From: Zhongshania marina
GTDB taxonomy: Bacteria; Pseudomonadota; Gammaproteobacteria; Pseudomonadales; Spongiibacteraceae
DNA: 64,000 bases
Assembly (NCBI RefSeq): GCF_002915595.1
Contig: NZ_PQGG01000010.1
Span: 114,270 to 178,269, forward strand
Direction of reading: 5' to 3'
Part shown: positions 17,726-26,654 of the stretch, piece after piece
How positions within the stretch are numbered: position 1 is the first letter of the stretch
Layout: each line of letters opens with the position of its first letter
Program-made: the position numbers and the translations under genes
Notes under the pieces: model-generated
The model's input: only the letters and a program-made list of their open reading frames with translations
Told to the model about the DNA's origin: nothing
Database searches by the model: none

Positions 17726-19346
17726 CCGCCGCAATAGCTGGGGCCTGTTTGTCTGGGATAAACGACATGGCATGTTCGCTGATGGCGGTAATCGTTAGTG
17801 ACGGGTTTACACCCAGATTAGAGGACAAAGTAGAACCGTCGCACACCAGCATATTTTTATAAGCAAACACTCGGCTTTGCACATCCACAACACCGTCCGC
17901 GGCGCTGCGCCCCATGCCCACGCCACCCATGCAGTGCGCAGTAGCGGGAATATTAAATAGCACTTCGGTAATCAAACTACCCGCCATGCCACCCAGACGA
18001 CGAGCCGCCTTTAAGGCAAACTCGCTGGCCTCAGGAATATGTGCTGGAATTTTTGGGCCGACGCTCACCATGCCTTTATTAAAGGGCCAATACCAGCGGC
18101 GCTTGTAAAGCATATCAATGTGACCATCTAGGGTTTGCATACACAAAAATATGACAGTCTGTTTGGCTAAACCAAAGGGGATTAGTGCACCCAAAGCCTT
18201 TTTAGGATTGCGCACCAATAAACGAATCATCGTGGCTATCCAATTAACTATCCGCCGCCAATCTGTATGTCCGCGCACCATTGCGGTAACCAGCAAGCCC
18301 ATTGCATCTGAACCACTGGGATAGCGCGTAGCTTCTATATGGGTTTTTTCATCAAGATAAATACCGGAACCAATCGCAATCCCTTTATCCATATTGTCGA
18401 CCGTTGGCAGGCGAACACCGATCAAAGACTCGGCATTCGTTCGTACTTGACGACCCAATTGCGCGGAAATATTAGGCAGCGACTTTTTATCTCTAAGCTT
18501 AAATAATAGCGCCTGGGTTCCCAAAGACGAGCCGGCAAAAACCACGGCTTTCACACGCCAGCGGCGCTTTTTACGAAACAAAAAAGAGGTACTACTCACC
18601 GTAGTAACCTCATAACCGTCTTCACCATCCGCCTTTCCGTTTAAAGGGACAACATCTATCACACGGGTTTCGGCATAAACTTCTGCACCCTGCTTTTCGG
18701 CAAAATATAAATAATTTTTATCGAGACTGTTTTTGGCGTTGTAACGGCAACCAACCATGCAACCGCCACAGGCTATGCAACTATTGCGATCTGGGCCCTC
18801 GCCACCAAAATAAGGATCTGGGTAAGATTTTCCCTGCACCTCGCCCTCGTCGCCAAAAAACACCCCAACTTGAGTTTTATAAAAGGTGTCTCCGCAGCCC
18901 CAATCTTCTGCTGCCTCTTTCAAAAGCTCATCGGCGGGGCCTAAAATGCGATTCTCTGTCACCCCCAGCATTTTTTGCGCAGTGGCGTAGTGTGCTGGCA
19001 TTTCTGCCTGCCAATCTTTTAAACCCGCCCAACTTCCCTGCTGCCAGATTTCCGGCTTAGGCACTAATAGCGTATTTGCGTAAGTGATGGAACCACCGCC
19101 CACCGCGTTGCCATGCAATACCAACACATGCTTAAACCAGCTGATATTAAAAAAGCCTTTCAGGCCCAGCATTGGCTTCCACAGCCAACGATGAAAAGAC
19201 CAATTAGAGCGGGGATAGGTTTCCGCACTCCAGCGTTTGCCCATTTCCATTACTGCAACGCTATATCCCTTCTGGGTCAGGCGATAAGCAGACACCGAGC
19301 CACCAAAGCCAGAGCCCACCACTAAATAATCAACATCGTATTCCAC
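17703..19346 (-). CDS. FAD-dependent GMC oxidoreductase, cholesterol-oxidase-like
   Basis: The start chosen is GTG 19346 (VEYDVDYLVVGSGFGGS), with AGAGG 11 bp upstream; the frame extends to TTG 19379. An N-terminal FAD-binding GxGxxG (GSGFGGS) is followed by a Cys-rich segment CIACGGCMVGCRYNAKNSLD, characteristic of ChoD/cholesterol-oxidase-like GMC enzymes of actinobacteria and marine proteobacteria. The C-terminal GMC signature CDGSTLSSNLGVNPSLTITA is present. It probably oxidises a sterol or other bulky alcohol. A TetR regulator is divergent from it. Confidence 0.88.
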   Translation of the reverse strand: MEYDVDYLVVGSGFGGSVSAYRLTQKGYSVAVMEMGKRWSAETYPRSNWSFHRWLWKPMLGLKGFFNISWFKHVLVLHGNAVGGGSITYANTLLVPKPEIWQQGSWAGLKDWQAEMPAHYATAQKMLGVTENRILGPADELLKEAAEDWGCGDTFYKTQVGVFFGDEGEVQGKSYPDPYFGGEGPDRNSCIACGGCMVGCRYNAKNSLDKNYLYFAEKQGAEVYAETRVIDVVPLNGKADGEDGYEVTTVSSTSFLFRKKRRWRVKAVVFAGSSLGTQALLFKLRDKKSLPNISAQLGRQVRTNAESLIGVRLPTVDNMDKGIAIGSGIYLDEKTHIEATRYPSGSDAMGLLVTAMVRGHTDWRRIVNWIATMIRLLVRNPKKALGALIPFGLAKQTVIFLCMQTLDGHIDMLYKRRWYWPFNKGMVSVGPKIPAHIPEASEFALKAARRLGGMAGSLITEVLFNIPATAHCMGGVGMGRSAADGVVDVQSRVFAYKNMLVCDGSTLSSNLGVNPSLTITAISEHAMSFIPDKQAPAIAAAKAGVAD

Positions 19347-19402
19347 GTTCAGCACACCTCTACACCGCTCGCTATTCAAGCTTTCTTATTTGACAACGCA
19401 TC

Positions 19403-19435
19403 ATGTCACTTTACATCTGACATCAACCCATGTCA
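19403..19435. promoter_or_regulatory. Candidate TetR operator: three alternating ATGTCA/TGACAT half-sites
   Basis: The half-sites ATGTCA (19403-19408), TGACAT (19418-19423) and ATGTCA (19430-19435) sit between the divergent GMC and TetR genes. The second and third form a 6-6-6 inverted repeat ending 10 bp before the TetR ATG. This is the usual place and shape of a TetR-family autoregulatory operator. Confidence 0.6.
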
Positions 19436-19445
19436 AAATTTGCGA

Positions 19446-20111
19446 ATGCCAACATCGATTAAAAAGCCCCCAAAGCAGCCCGACAAAAGCCGCCGTTACC
19501 GTGGTAGTAGCGGCGACCAACGTCGAAACGAGCGCTATGAGCAATTGCTCGGTGCTGGCCTCAGCGTGATTGGTGGCCAAGGCTATGCCGCCGCTAGTGT
19601 CCGGAGTATTTGCGCAGAAGCAGGCTTAACCGAACGCTATTTTTATGAATCTTTTGCCAACCGTGAGGCGCTCTTGGCAGAGGTTTACAAAACGCAAACC
19701 CGCTTTTTGAAAGACCGAATGTTGGCCGCTTTTGAAAAATCCGAGCGCAATAGCGCCGCATTCGCCCGAGCAGGATTGCAGGCATTTTTCGACACCCTGC
19801 ACCAAAACCCCGATGTCGCACGATTATTGCTGTTCGAAATTTTGGGCGTCAGTGACACCATCGATTTGCTTTACTATGAGGCGATGGAGGAGTTTGCGGT
19901 ATTAATCAGAACCCTGACGCAATCCTTGGGCCTAGCTGATATTTCCGGTGTTCCCAATCAAGATATGATTTATGCAGGATTAGTCGGCGCGGTATTACAA
20001 ATTGCGCGCCGCTGGGCCTTAACGGATTATCGCGAACCGGTATCCAGTGTTGTCGAAAGCAGCTTGTTTTTATTTATTGCCGCCAATAACTATGCGGCGA
20101 ATAGCGCCTAA
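19446..20111 (+). CDS. TetR/AcrR-family transcriptional regulator
   Basis: About 221 residues from ATG 19446 (MPTSIKKPPK); TTG 19440 is less likely. A basic N-terminal tail precedes the TetR HTH: LLGAGLSVIGGQGYAAASVR then SICAEAGLTERYFYESFANRE. The C-terminal ligand domain includes FEILGVSDTIDLLYYEA. It is divergent from the GMC oxidoreductase, with an inverted repeat in between, so it probably represses that gene in response to the substrate or an acyl-CoA derivative. Confidence 0.9.
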   Translation: MPTSIKKPPKQPDKSRRYRGSSGDQRRNERYEQLLGAGLSVIGGQGYAAASVRSICAEAGLTERYFYESFANREALLAEVYKTQTRFLKDRMLAAFEKSERNSAAFARAGLQAFFDTLHQNPDVARLLLFEILGVSDTIDLLYYEAMEEFAVLIRTLTQSLGLADISGVPNQDMIYAGLVGAVLQIARRWALTDYREPVSSVVESSLFLFIAANNYAANSA

Positions 20112-20117
20112 GCAGTG

Positions 20118-20873
20118 CTATTCGCGTACCAATCGCGCTCCAATAGCTTCTAACTCCACTTTGTATTTTTGCCACTCGGGCATAGCTTCTGTCATTAACG
20201 CGTAGAAACGCGCACTGTGATTAAACTCTTGAAGGTGGCAAAGCTCATGAACAATGACGTAATCAATACAACTTAAATCGGCCTTGATCAAATGCGTGTT
20301 TAGGCAAATACGCCCATCCGCCGAGCAGCTTCCCCAGCGAGAGCGCATCCGCCTTAAGCGAAGTTCTGGCACATCTGCCACCCAGGGCAAGCGCCCCGAC
20401 CAAAACCTTAAGCGCTGTGCGAAGAGCTGCTGAGCCTGTCGCAAATACCACTGCTGCAGGACACGAGCTACGTGCTTGGCATCAGCAAGATCGCCACTAA
20501 CCAACAATGTATCATCGCCAAGTACCACATGCGCTCGACCACCGCCGCTGCAAACCTGCAGCGTTAACGGCTGGCCAAGGTAATCGTGGCATTCGCCTGT
20601 CTCATAGCGCGGTGCAGTACCCCGCTGCTCTAGCAGTAATTGCTGGCGCTCATAAATCCAGTCGCGGTTGCGACTCAACATCGCATCGACATCTGCATTT
20701 GGGGTCGCAAACGGCGCCCTTAACACTGCCCCTGCGGGACCAACCTGCAGCGTTAGCTTACGACGTCGCCGCCGGCTACGAATAATCGTTACGGGGATGG
20801 ATTGATCACGGCACAACAAATATTGCTGGCTGCGCAGCTCGGTTACCGGCTTTGATTTTTTGGTTTTAAACAT
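20118..20873 (-). CDS. YgjP-like (DUF45) zinc metalloprotease
   Basis: A 251-residue member of the YgjP/WSS1-like family. The zinc motif HELCHLQEFNHS (HExxH plus downstream His) lies near residue 210, preceded by RMRSRWGSCSADGRICLN, the family's second hallmark. The N-terminal half is a basic beta-rich region (RSRRRRRKLTLQVGP). The role in bacteria is unclear; relatives include DNA-protein-crosslink proteases. It is convergent with the TetR gene at 7 bp. Confidence 0.88.
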   Translation of the reverse strand: MFKTKKSKPVTELRSQQYLLCRDQSIPVTIIRSRRRRRKLTLQVGPAGAVLRAPFATPNADVDAMLSRNRDWIYERQQLLLEQRGTAPRYETGECHDYLGQPLTLQVCSGGGRAHVVLGDDTLLVSGDLADAKHVARVLQQWYLRQAQQLFAQRLRFWSGRLPWVADVPELRLRRMRSRWGSCSADGRICLNTHLIKADLSCIDYVIVHELCHLQEFNHSARFYALMTEAMPEWQKYKVELEAIGARLVRE

Positions 20874-20929
20874 AACTATTAACAGGCATAGCCAAGGTGC
20901 TCAATTTTATCGCCACAGCCGCCAACACC

Positions 20930-22444
20930 TTATTGATGCACCGGAAATTCGCAGCTAAAAATAGCTCCGCCATTGGGATTTGGCTGATAACGAATATCAC
21001 CACCGTGGGCCTGCATAATAGATTTAGACACCGACAAACCAATGCCCATACCGCCTTCTTTTGAGGTCACAAAGGGACTAAATAATTGCTCTTCAATTTC
21101 TGGCGCCAGTCCCGCGCCAAAATCTTTAACCCTAAAATACACCATCCCCGCGTCGAGGTAGGTGCTCACTTCCACGGCATTACTCTGCCCAGTATTGGCT
21201 GTCGACTCCATGGCGTTGCGAATTAAATTCAAAGCGACCTGCTGCAGCTGTACTTCATCGGCAAAAATCTTCGGAAGATTCTCAGCCACCCGCAACTCAA
21301 TCGGTATTGCATTGACACGAGAATCAACCTCAGCGAGGGCGATCACATCGTCGAGCACCTGATTAATGTCGAGCACTTCGCGGCCACCTGAGGGCTTTTT
21401 AACGTAGCTGCGCATACGTTGAATCACCGCCGCTGCGCGCTCCGCTTGCACCGAAATTTTAGACAATACCTCGTCCATTTTTTGGCGACGATCCTCCGGC
21501 AAATCAGCCAGTAGCCGCTGGGCAACCCTGGCATAATTGGTAACAGCGGTAAGCGGTTGATTGACTTCATGGGCGATTCCCGCCGCCATTTCACCGCCGG
21601 TACTCAGGCGCTCAATGTGAGCTAAATGTTGGCGCTGGCTATCCATCTCCTCCCGAGCCTGCTCAAGTGCAAACTGGTCTTGCAGCCATTCACTTATATC
21701 TCGCAATACCAACACCGCACCACCTTCTTTGCGGGGTGAGCCACTCAAGGCGACGGGGGCAACTTGTCCCGAGCGAGTGCTAATGCTCACATGATCTTTC
21801 CGAAGGCCAACTCCACCCTCGCATAGCAACGAAAAAGATTGGCTAAGTGGTGCATCGTTGGGGAATAAATTCAGTTGTGAGAACAGCTCACCAATGCTGT
21901 CTGCGGCGGCCCACCCCGTAATGGCCGCCGCCTGTGCATTCATAGAGGTAATCCGGCCCGCAACATCTAAGCCGATAATACCCTCTTCTACGGCATTTAG
22001 AATTTGCTGATTCTCGTCTTCTAATTCCGTATTACGGCGGGCGAGCGCGCGTTCTAGGCGCTGAATTTTAATGTGGGTTCTAACCCGAGCAAGTACTTCG
22101 TCGGTCTGAAATGGCTTGGCAATATAGTCCACACCACCAATAGCCAAGCCGTGAACTTTAGACTGGCTGTCGGTTAAAGCCGATAAAAAGATAACCGCAA
22201 TATCCGCTGTTTCTGGATCTGCTTTCAGGCGCTCGCAGACCTCAAAGCCATCCATCCCCGGCATCATGACATCAAGTAAAATTAAGGCAGGACGGGCGCG
22301 CTTTGCTGTATAAAGTGCGGCCTCACCGTCACGGGCAGCTAGTAAACGGTAGCCACTGCCTTCCAAGGTTTTAAATAGGACTTGCAGGTTTGTTGGGTTG
22401 TCATCAACCAACAAAACCTGTTCGCTACCGCGATCAGGCGTCAT
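20930..22444 (-). CDS. Receiver-PAS-histidine kinase
   Basis: The 504 residues are arranged as a receiver domain first (about 8-125, phospho-Asp in LILLDVMMPGMDGFEV), then PAS (about 145-260), then HisKA with intact His (GEMAAGIAHEVNQPLTAVTN) and HATPase (NLIRNAMEST, DFGAGL, GGMGIGLSVSKSIM). The HisKA type resembles FixL/DctB-class kinases. It lacks membrane segments. It overlaps the end of the upstream hybrid kinase gene by 11 bp, so the two are cotranscribed and likely act in one phosphorelay ending in the divergent FixJ-like regulator. Confidence 0.92.
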   Translation of the reverse strand: MTPDRGSEQVLLVDDNPTNLQVLFKTLEGSGYRLLAARDGEAALYTAKRARPALILLDVMMPGMDGFEVCERLKADPETADIAVIFLSALTDSQSKVHGLAIGGVDYIAKPFQTDEVLARVRTHIKIQRLERALARRNTELEDENQQILNAVEEGIIGLDVAGRITSMNAQAAAITGWAAADSIGELFSQLNLFPNDAPLSQSFSLLCEGGVGLRKDHVSISTRSGQVAPVALSGSPRKEGGAVLVLRDISEWLQDQFALEQAREEMDSQRQHLAHIERLSTGGEMAAGIAHEVNQPLTAVTNYARVAQRLLADLPEDRRQKMDEVLSKISVQAERAAAVIQRMRSYVKKPSGGREVLDINQVLDDVIALAEVDSRVNAIPIELRVAENLPKIFADEVQLQQVALNLIRNAMESTANTGQSNAVEVSTYLDAGMVYFRVKDFGAGLAPEIEEQLFSPFVTSKEGGMGIGLSVSKSIMQAHGGDIRYQPNPNGGAIFSCEFPVHQ

Positions 22445-25400
22445 TCAAGCTAGCCTCATTTGTTGCCTGAACGACAAGCCTGGCGAGTTTATCGAAATCA
22501 AATTCACTGAGGTAATCTTCTGCTTCACTAATAAAACCATCGCACTCTGGGCTACGTTTACGCAATTGATGCAGTAGCTCCCGCAGACCCGTTACGTCGC
22601 CTAGATTCACAGCTTCTTGCAGATCTAATAAATCCTTCTCATTGGGTAGTACTACATTCTGAAGTGGGCTTGCCGAAGCAACAGCGGGAGAAACCGTATT
22701 TTCGGATTTTTGCGCCTGAGCACCACAGGTAGACGCTACTACTTTTAATAAATCACCAATGCTTATCGGCTTAGGTAAGAAGCCGTCGCAGCCTACCTGC
22801 ACAGCTTCTTCCATCATTTCTTCGTCGGTTGTTGCGGAGGCCATAATAATGGCGACTTCGCTCATACCCATTTCCTGTTTAATGACCCGCGTCGCTTCCA
22901 TGCCATCCATTTCTGGCATACGCAAATCCATTAACACCAATTTCGCCGTGCGCTCTTTAAGCAACTCAATAACCTCAAGGCCATTGCCTGCCTCGCGCAC
23001 GTCGGTACTAACATCTTCTAACATGCTTAATAAAACATGGCGGTTTACTGCAACGTCATCAGCAACAATAATCGCCGGATTTGCCTCAACCCCTGCCAAT
23101 ATCTGCGGCGCAGAATCAGCTTTATCCGCCACCTCGGCGAGAGGAGAAATATCTGAATTAATCTCTAGCAAAGGCACGTCAAAAAAGAAGCAACTGCCGC
23201 GACCAAATTCGCTACTGAGGTTTAAACTTCCCCCCATTGCCTCGACTAAACGGCGGCAAATAGACAACCCCAAACCGGTGCCCTTACCGTCCTGAGGATT
23301 TACTTGGCGGAAAGGTTCAAATACATCCCGCAATTTTTCCGGCGGAATTCCCATGCCACTGTCGGTCACCGAGAACAGCAATTGCTTGGTCTCGAAATCG
23401 GCCTGAAGTTTTAATACCACCTTACCAACACTGGTGAATTTCACCGCATTGTCGAGTAAATTCACTAACACCTGCCGCAGTTTTACCTCGTCGACCTGCA
23501 CCTGATCTGGCAGATTAGCAGCGCGGTCAACAATAAACTCCAAGCCTTTAGATTGCGCTCGGTGGGCAACGATATCGCTAACATTCGACACAATATCGTC
23601 GAGTTTATTAGGCCGGCATACAATATCGATATTGCCACTTTCGATCTTGGCCAAATCCAATACATCGTTAATCAGGGTCAGCAAATGTTTGCCGCAACTT
23701 TCTATTGCCCGCAAGTATTCCTGACTACCGGTGGGAATACCGGTGTCGCGCTGCAGGAGCTGCGCATACCCCAACACCCCATTTAAGGGTGTGCGCAATT
23801 CATGGCTGACACTGGACAAAAATTGGCTTTTAGCATGTAGCGCATCTTCTGCAGCGATACGCGCATTCACTAATTCTTGCTCAATTCGTTTGCGATCCGT
23901 TACGTCGGTCATAATACCCATGGCGCGAATCGGCTTATCGTTTTGGTCGTTTTCAACCACGTCGCCGCGGCTATAAATCCAGCGGAAATTACCTGCGCGA
24001 TCCTTAACCCGAAACTCGACACTATTGCCCGTTGCCATTCCCAGCCAACTATCCACCGCCGAGGCAATGATTTGTAAATCGTCGGCAAAGGCAATATTTT
24101 TGAATGCACCCACGGGATACGGTTTAGCTGGCGCGTGATAGCCGAGCATTCGGAAAAAACTCTCGCCAACGGTGACTAAGCCGGTTTGCAAATCTAAATC
24201 CCAAAGATGGTTTTGCGCCGCGTCCAATGCCAACTGGAAACGCCGCTCACTTAGCTTTAAGGCGCGCTCGGTTTCGGTACGCTTTTCCACCATGAAATTT
24301 GCGTCTTCAGCTAGGCGCTGAAATTCTGCAAAAGGTAGACGTTTTATATCTATCGCTGTGGAGCGTTTACTCGCGTCGGCAAAAAACTGCTGGAATATAT
24401 GGAAGCCCGCCGCACTGCGCCGCGCCAACCACCGCGCCGCAATGGTCGAGAAAATCATTAACACGAAGGCAATAATAACGATAAAACGAATATGCTCTTT
24501 CACCCGCTCCTGCAGGGCCGCGCGCTCGTCACTCAGTTTATCGTTCAGCTCATCCAAAAATACGCCCGAGCCCAAAACCCAACCCCAGGGCTCAAAACGG
24601 CGAATATACGAAATAACCGGCTTTTTCTCGCCATCGCGATCAAGCCAGTTAAGCTCGGTAAATAAGCTGTGCTCCTCACCGCCGACCCGCGCACTCACAT
24701 CAACAATATCTGGCATTAATAGACCAACATTGCTGGGATCATAGGCATTGACCAATTGCCGGCCATCTTTATCAACCACAAATAAAATGGAGTTGTCGGG
24801 GTCGATGGGGACCGCCGCAATTCGCTCAATCACTTCGCGTTTTAGTCGGTTGAGTTCGTCGCTTAAATAAATGCTGGCGCCGATATAAATGCTCAGCGGC
24901 TTGTAATAATAAACAAAGCTGAAATTACGTTCAGTGGCAACGTCACTATTTGCATCGGTGAATCGGTACTCAAGGAAGTCGTATTTTTTGTCTTGTAAAG
25001 CGGCTCGAATCTGGGAAGAAAAGGCATTAACCGTCGCGGTATCGGCCATTCGCGCCTCGGCAGCGGGGTTCATTGGCGGCAGCAGCGCCTGTCCATTGCT
25101 GTCGAATAAAAAGAAAAAACCTTTGTTGTTTAAAAACCGAAGCGACGCCATCGTCGCCCGCAAACGGGTTAATTGATCGGCTTTACTCTCACCAACAAAC
25201 TCTTTGCGGGTATCTTCGATTAGCGAAATACCAACCGCAACCTGCTGGCGAAGGTCGTTGTATAGCTGCCGGTTTAGCTGGGTATGTTTAAAATCTAAAT
25301 ACTCAACGGCCTTGCCAACTTCTCGGCGCAATAGCTCCCTGCGCGACTCAACATAGGTGTCTCGCCACGCTTCACTCTGCTGAGTGTAGCGCTCGTATTC

Positions 25401-25505
25401 TTTTGCAATCCAGATATAGCCGAATATCGCCAAAGGAATCGCAGACAATGCGACTAGGCTGAGGAGATAAATCTGTACTAAACTGCGCTTAGTTCGCATG
25501 CGCAA
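22434..25505 (-). CDS. Hybrid sensor histidine kinase: Cache, PAS, HisKA, HATPase, receiver
   Basis: This is a 1023-residue inner-membrane sensor. Helix 1 (about 10-30) is followed by a large periplasmic dCache-type region (GFFFLFDSNGQALLPPMNP; WGWVLGSGVFLDEL) and helix 2 (HIRFIVIIAFVLMIFSTIAA, about 340-360). Then come PAS/PAC (AFADDLQ..., GNFRWIYSRGDVV), HisKA (LSSVSHELRTPLNGVLGYA), HATPase (NLLDNAVKFT, GKGTGLGLSICRRL) and a receiver with LVLMDLRMPEMDG. A C-terminal tail of about 110 residues has no recognised Hpt His. Cache domains usually bind small carboxylates or amino acids. Confidence 0.93.
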   Translation of the reverse strand: MRMRTKRSLVQIYLLSLVALSAIPLAIFGYIWIAKEYERYTQQSEAWRDTYVESRRELLRREVGKAVEYLDFKHTQLNRQLYNDLRQQVAVGISLIEDTRKEFVGESKADQLTRLRATMASLRFLNNKGFFFLFDSNGQALLPPMNPAAEARMADTATVNAFSSQIRAALQDKKYDFLEYRFTDANSDVATERNFSFVYYYKPLSIYIGASIYLSDELNRLKREVIERIAAVPIDPDNSILFVVDKDGRQLVNAYDPSNVGLLMPDIVDVSARVGGEEHSLFTELNWLDRDGEKKPVISYIRRFEPWGWVLGSGVFLDELNDKLSDERAALQERVKEHIRFIVIIAFVLMIFSTIAARWLARRSAAGFHIFQQFFADASKRSTAIDIKRLPFAEFQRLAEDANFMVEKRTETERALKLSERRFQLALDAAQNHLWDLDLQTGLVTVGESFFRMLGYHAPAKPYPVGAFKNIAFADDLQIIASAVDSWLGMATGNSVEFRVKDRAGNFRWIYSRGDVVENDQNDKPIRAMGIMTDVTDRKRIEQELVNARIAAEDALHAKSQFLSSVSHELRTPLNGVLGYAQLLQRDTGIPTGSQEYLRAIESCGKHLLTLINDVLDLAKIESGNIDIVCRPNKLDDIVSNVSDIVAHRAQSKGLEFIVDRAANLPDQVQVDEVKLRQVLVNLLDNAVKFTSVGKVVLKLQADFETKQLLFSVTDSGMGIPPEKLRDVFEPFRQVNPQDGKGTGLGLSICRRLVEAMGGSLNLSSEFGRGSCFFFDVPLLEINSDISPLAEVADKADSAPQILAGVEANPAIIVADDVAVNRHVLLSMLEDVSTDVREAGNGLEVIELLKERTAKLVLMDLRMPEMDGMEATRVIKQEMGMSEVAIIMASATTDEEMMEEAVQVGCDGFLPKPISIGDLLKVVASTCGAQAQKSENTVSPAVASASPLQNVVLPNEKDLLDLQEAVNLGDVTGLRELLHQLRKRSPECDGFISEAEDYLSEFDFDKLARLVVQATNEASLNDA

Positions 25506-25683
25506 CCCTTGTTGTTGTATGGCAATCGCTTTGTTGCGTTGCGGCTTATTAGGCAGAAGCTTATCCAGTCTTGGTGCTTCCCGCCAGTATCAATCGATTT
25601 ATTCACTACTTAGGCATGCCCATAGTTTGTCATTTCATGGTAGCCTGAATACATTATAAAACGGTAACGGCAAGGACGTAATA

Positions 25684-26304
25684 ATGACTATTGAAGCAAC
25701 AGTGTACCTCGTTGAAGACGACGAAGCCGTGCGAGACTCACTGCAGATGGTATTAGAATCCGTTGGCCACAAGGTAGTTAGCTACTCGCGAGCCGACACT
25801 TTTCTAGAAGATTACACCACCGAGATGGCCGGTTGCATGGTATTAGACATCCGCATGCCCGGCATGAACGGCATGGAACTGCAGCGTCAGCTTAATTCTC
25901 GCAACTCTATACTGCCTATTATTTTTGTGACCGGACACGGTGACGTGCCGATGGCGGTAGACGCCATGCAGCGGGGTGCAGTGGATTTTGTACAAAAGCC
26001 CTACCGCGAAGAAGAGCTGCTAGGCAAAATTCAGCAGGCTATTGCCGCCGACGCTGAAAACCGCGCCGATCTTGAAGAAAAGCATAAAATTCGCGCCAAA
26101 TTAGCCGATCTAACACCGCGTGAAAGTCAGGTCATGGAATTAATGATTGAAGGTAAGGCCAATAAGGTTATTGCCTACGATCTTGATATCAGCCAGCGCA
26201 CGGTAGAAATTCACCGCGCCCGCGTGATGGAAAAAATGGGCGTGCGCTCATTAGCTCACTTGGTGCGTATGGTCATGGCCGCAGAAGACAGCAGCGCTAG
26301 TTAA
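25684..26304 (+). CDS. FixJ/NarL-type response regulator
   Basis: The 206 residues comprise a receiver domain (phospho-Asp in MVLDIRMPGMNGME; conserved Thr and Lys in FVTGHGD and VQKPY) and a LuxR-type HTH (LTPRESQVMELMIEGKANKV, DISQRTVEIHRARVMEKMGV). A good AAGGA precedes the ATG. It is divergent from the two kinase genes and is the natural output of that relay. FixJ-like regulators activate sigma-70 promoters. Targets are unknown. Confidence 0.93.
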   Translation: MTIEATVYLVEDDEAVRDSLQMVLESVGHKVVSYSRADTFLEDYTTEMAGCMVLDIRMPGMNGMELQRQLNSRNSILPIIFVTGHGDVPMAVDAMQRGAVDFVQKPYREEELLGKIQQAIAADAENRADLEEKHKIRAKLADLTPRESQVMELMIEGKANKVIAYDLDISQRTVEIHRARVMEKMGVRSLAHLVRMVMAAEDSSAS

Positions 26305-26633
26305 GCTCTCTGGCTGCCCAGCAAGGCGTCCATCGTCTGCAGGGCAGTCAACAGCCCCTCTACCGGCAATTGCAAGCCGCTAAAATACTCTTCCGCCATA
26401 GGCGCTATCCCACTGGCGCGGGGTAAATCCTGCTGCTGATCAAGTAAAAACTGCATTCTGGGTATAAAGATAAACTGCAGCCACTGCGCAAAATTCAAGG
26501 TATCAATTGCAAAAGGTTGCTCGCTTCGCAGTGCTTCCGGCGCTGGCGGCTCGGCCTGCCAACAACCCATTCGGCGCAGCTCCGCTTCAATATCCATTAA
26601 AACCGCTGCAACTTCGTGATTCTCAGCCATCAT
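26301..26633 (-). CDS. yqcC: YqcC-like (DUF446) protein
   Basis: A 110-residue all-helical protein with the DUF446 features: an N-terminal LMDIEAELRRMGCWQAEPP, then FAIDTLNFAQWLQFIFIPRM, and a C-terminal helix (EGLLTALQTMDALL). It overlaps the response-regulator stop by 4 bp on the opposite strand. YqcC is common in Gammaproteobacteria, often beside truC. Its function is not established. Confidence 0.88.
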   Translation of the reverse strand: MMAENHEVAAVLMDIEAELRRMGCWQAEPPAPEALRSEQPFAIDTLNFAQWLQFIFIPRMQFLLDQQQDLPRASGIAPMAEEYFSGLQLPVEGLLTALQTMDALLGSQRA

Positions 26634-26654
26634 CTCTACGAGTACATTCCAAGC

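Noticed and set aside
22759..23295. 178-codon plus-strand frame inside the hybrid kinase
   Set aside because: Antisense to conserved receiver and ATPase motifs; no family features.
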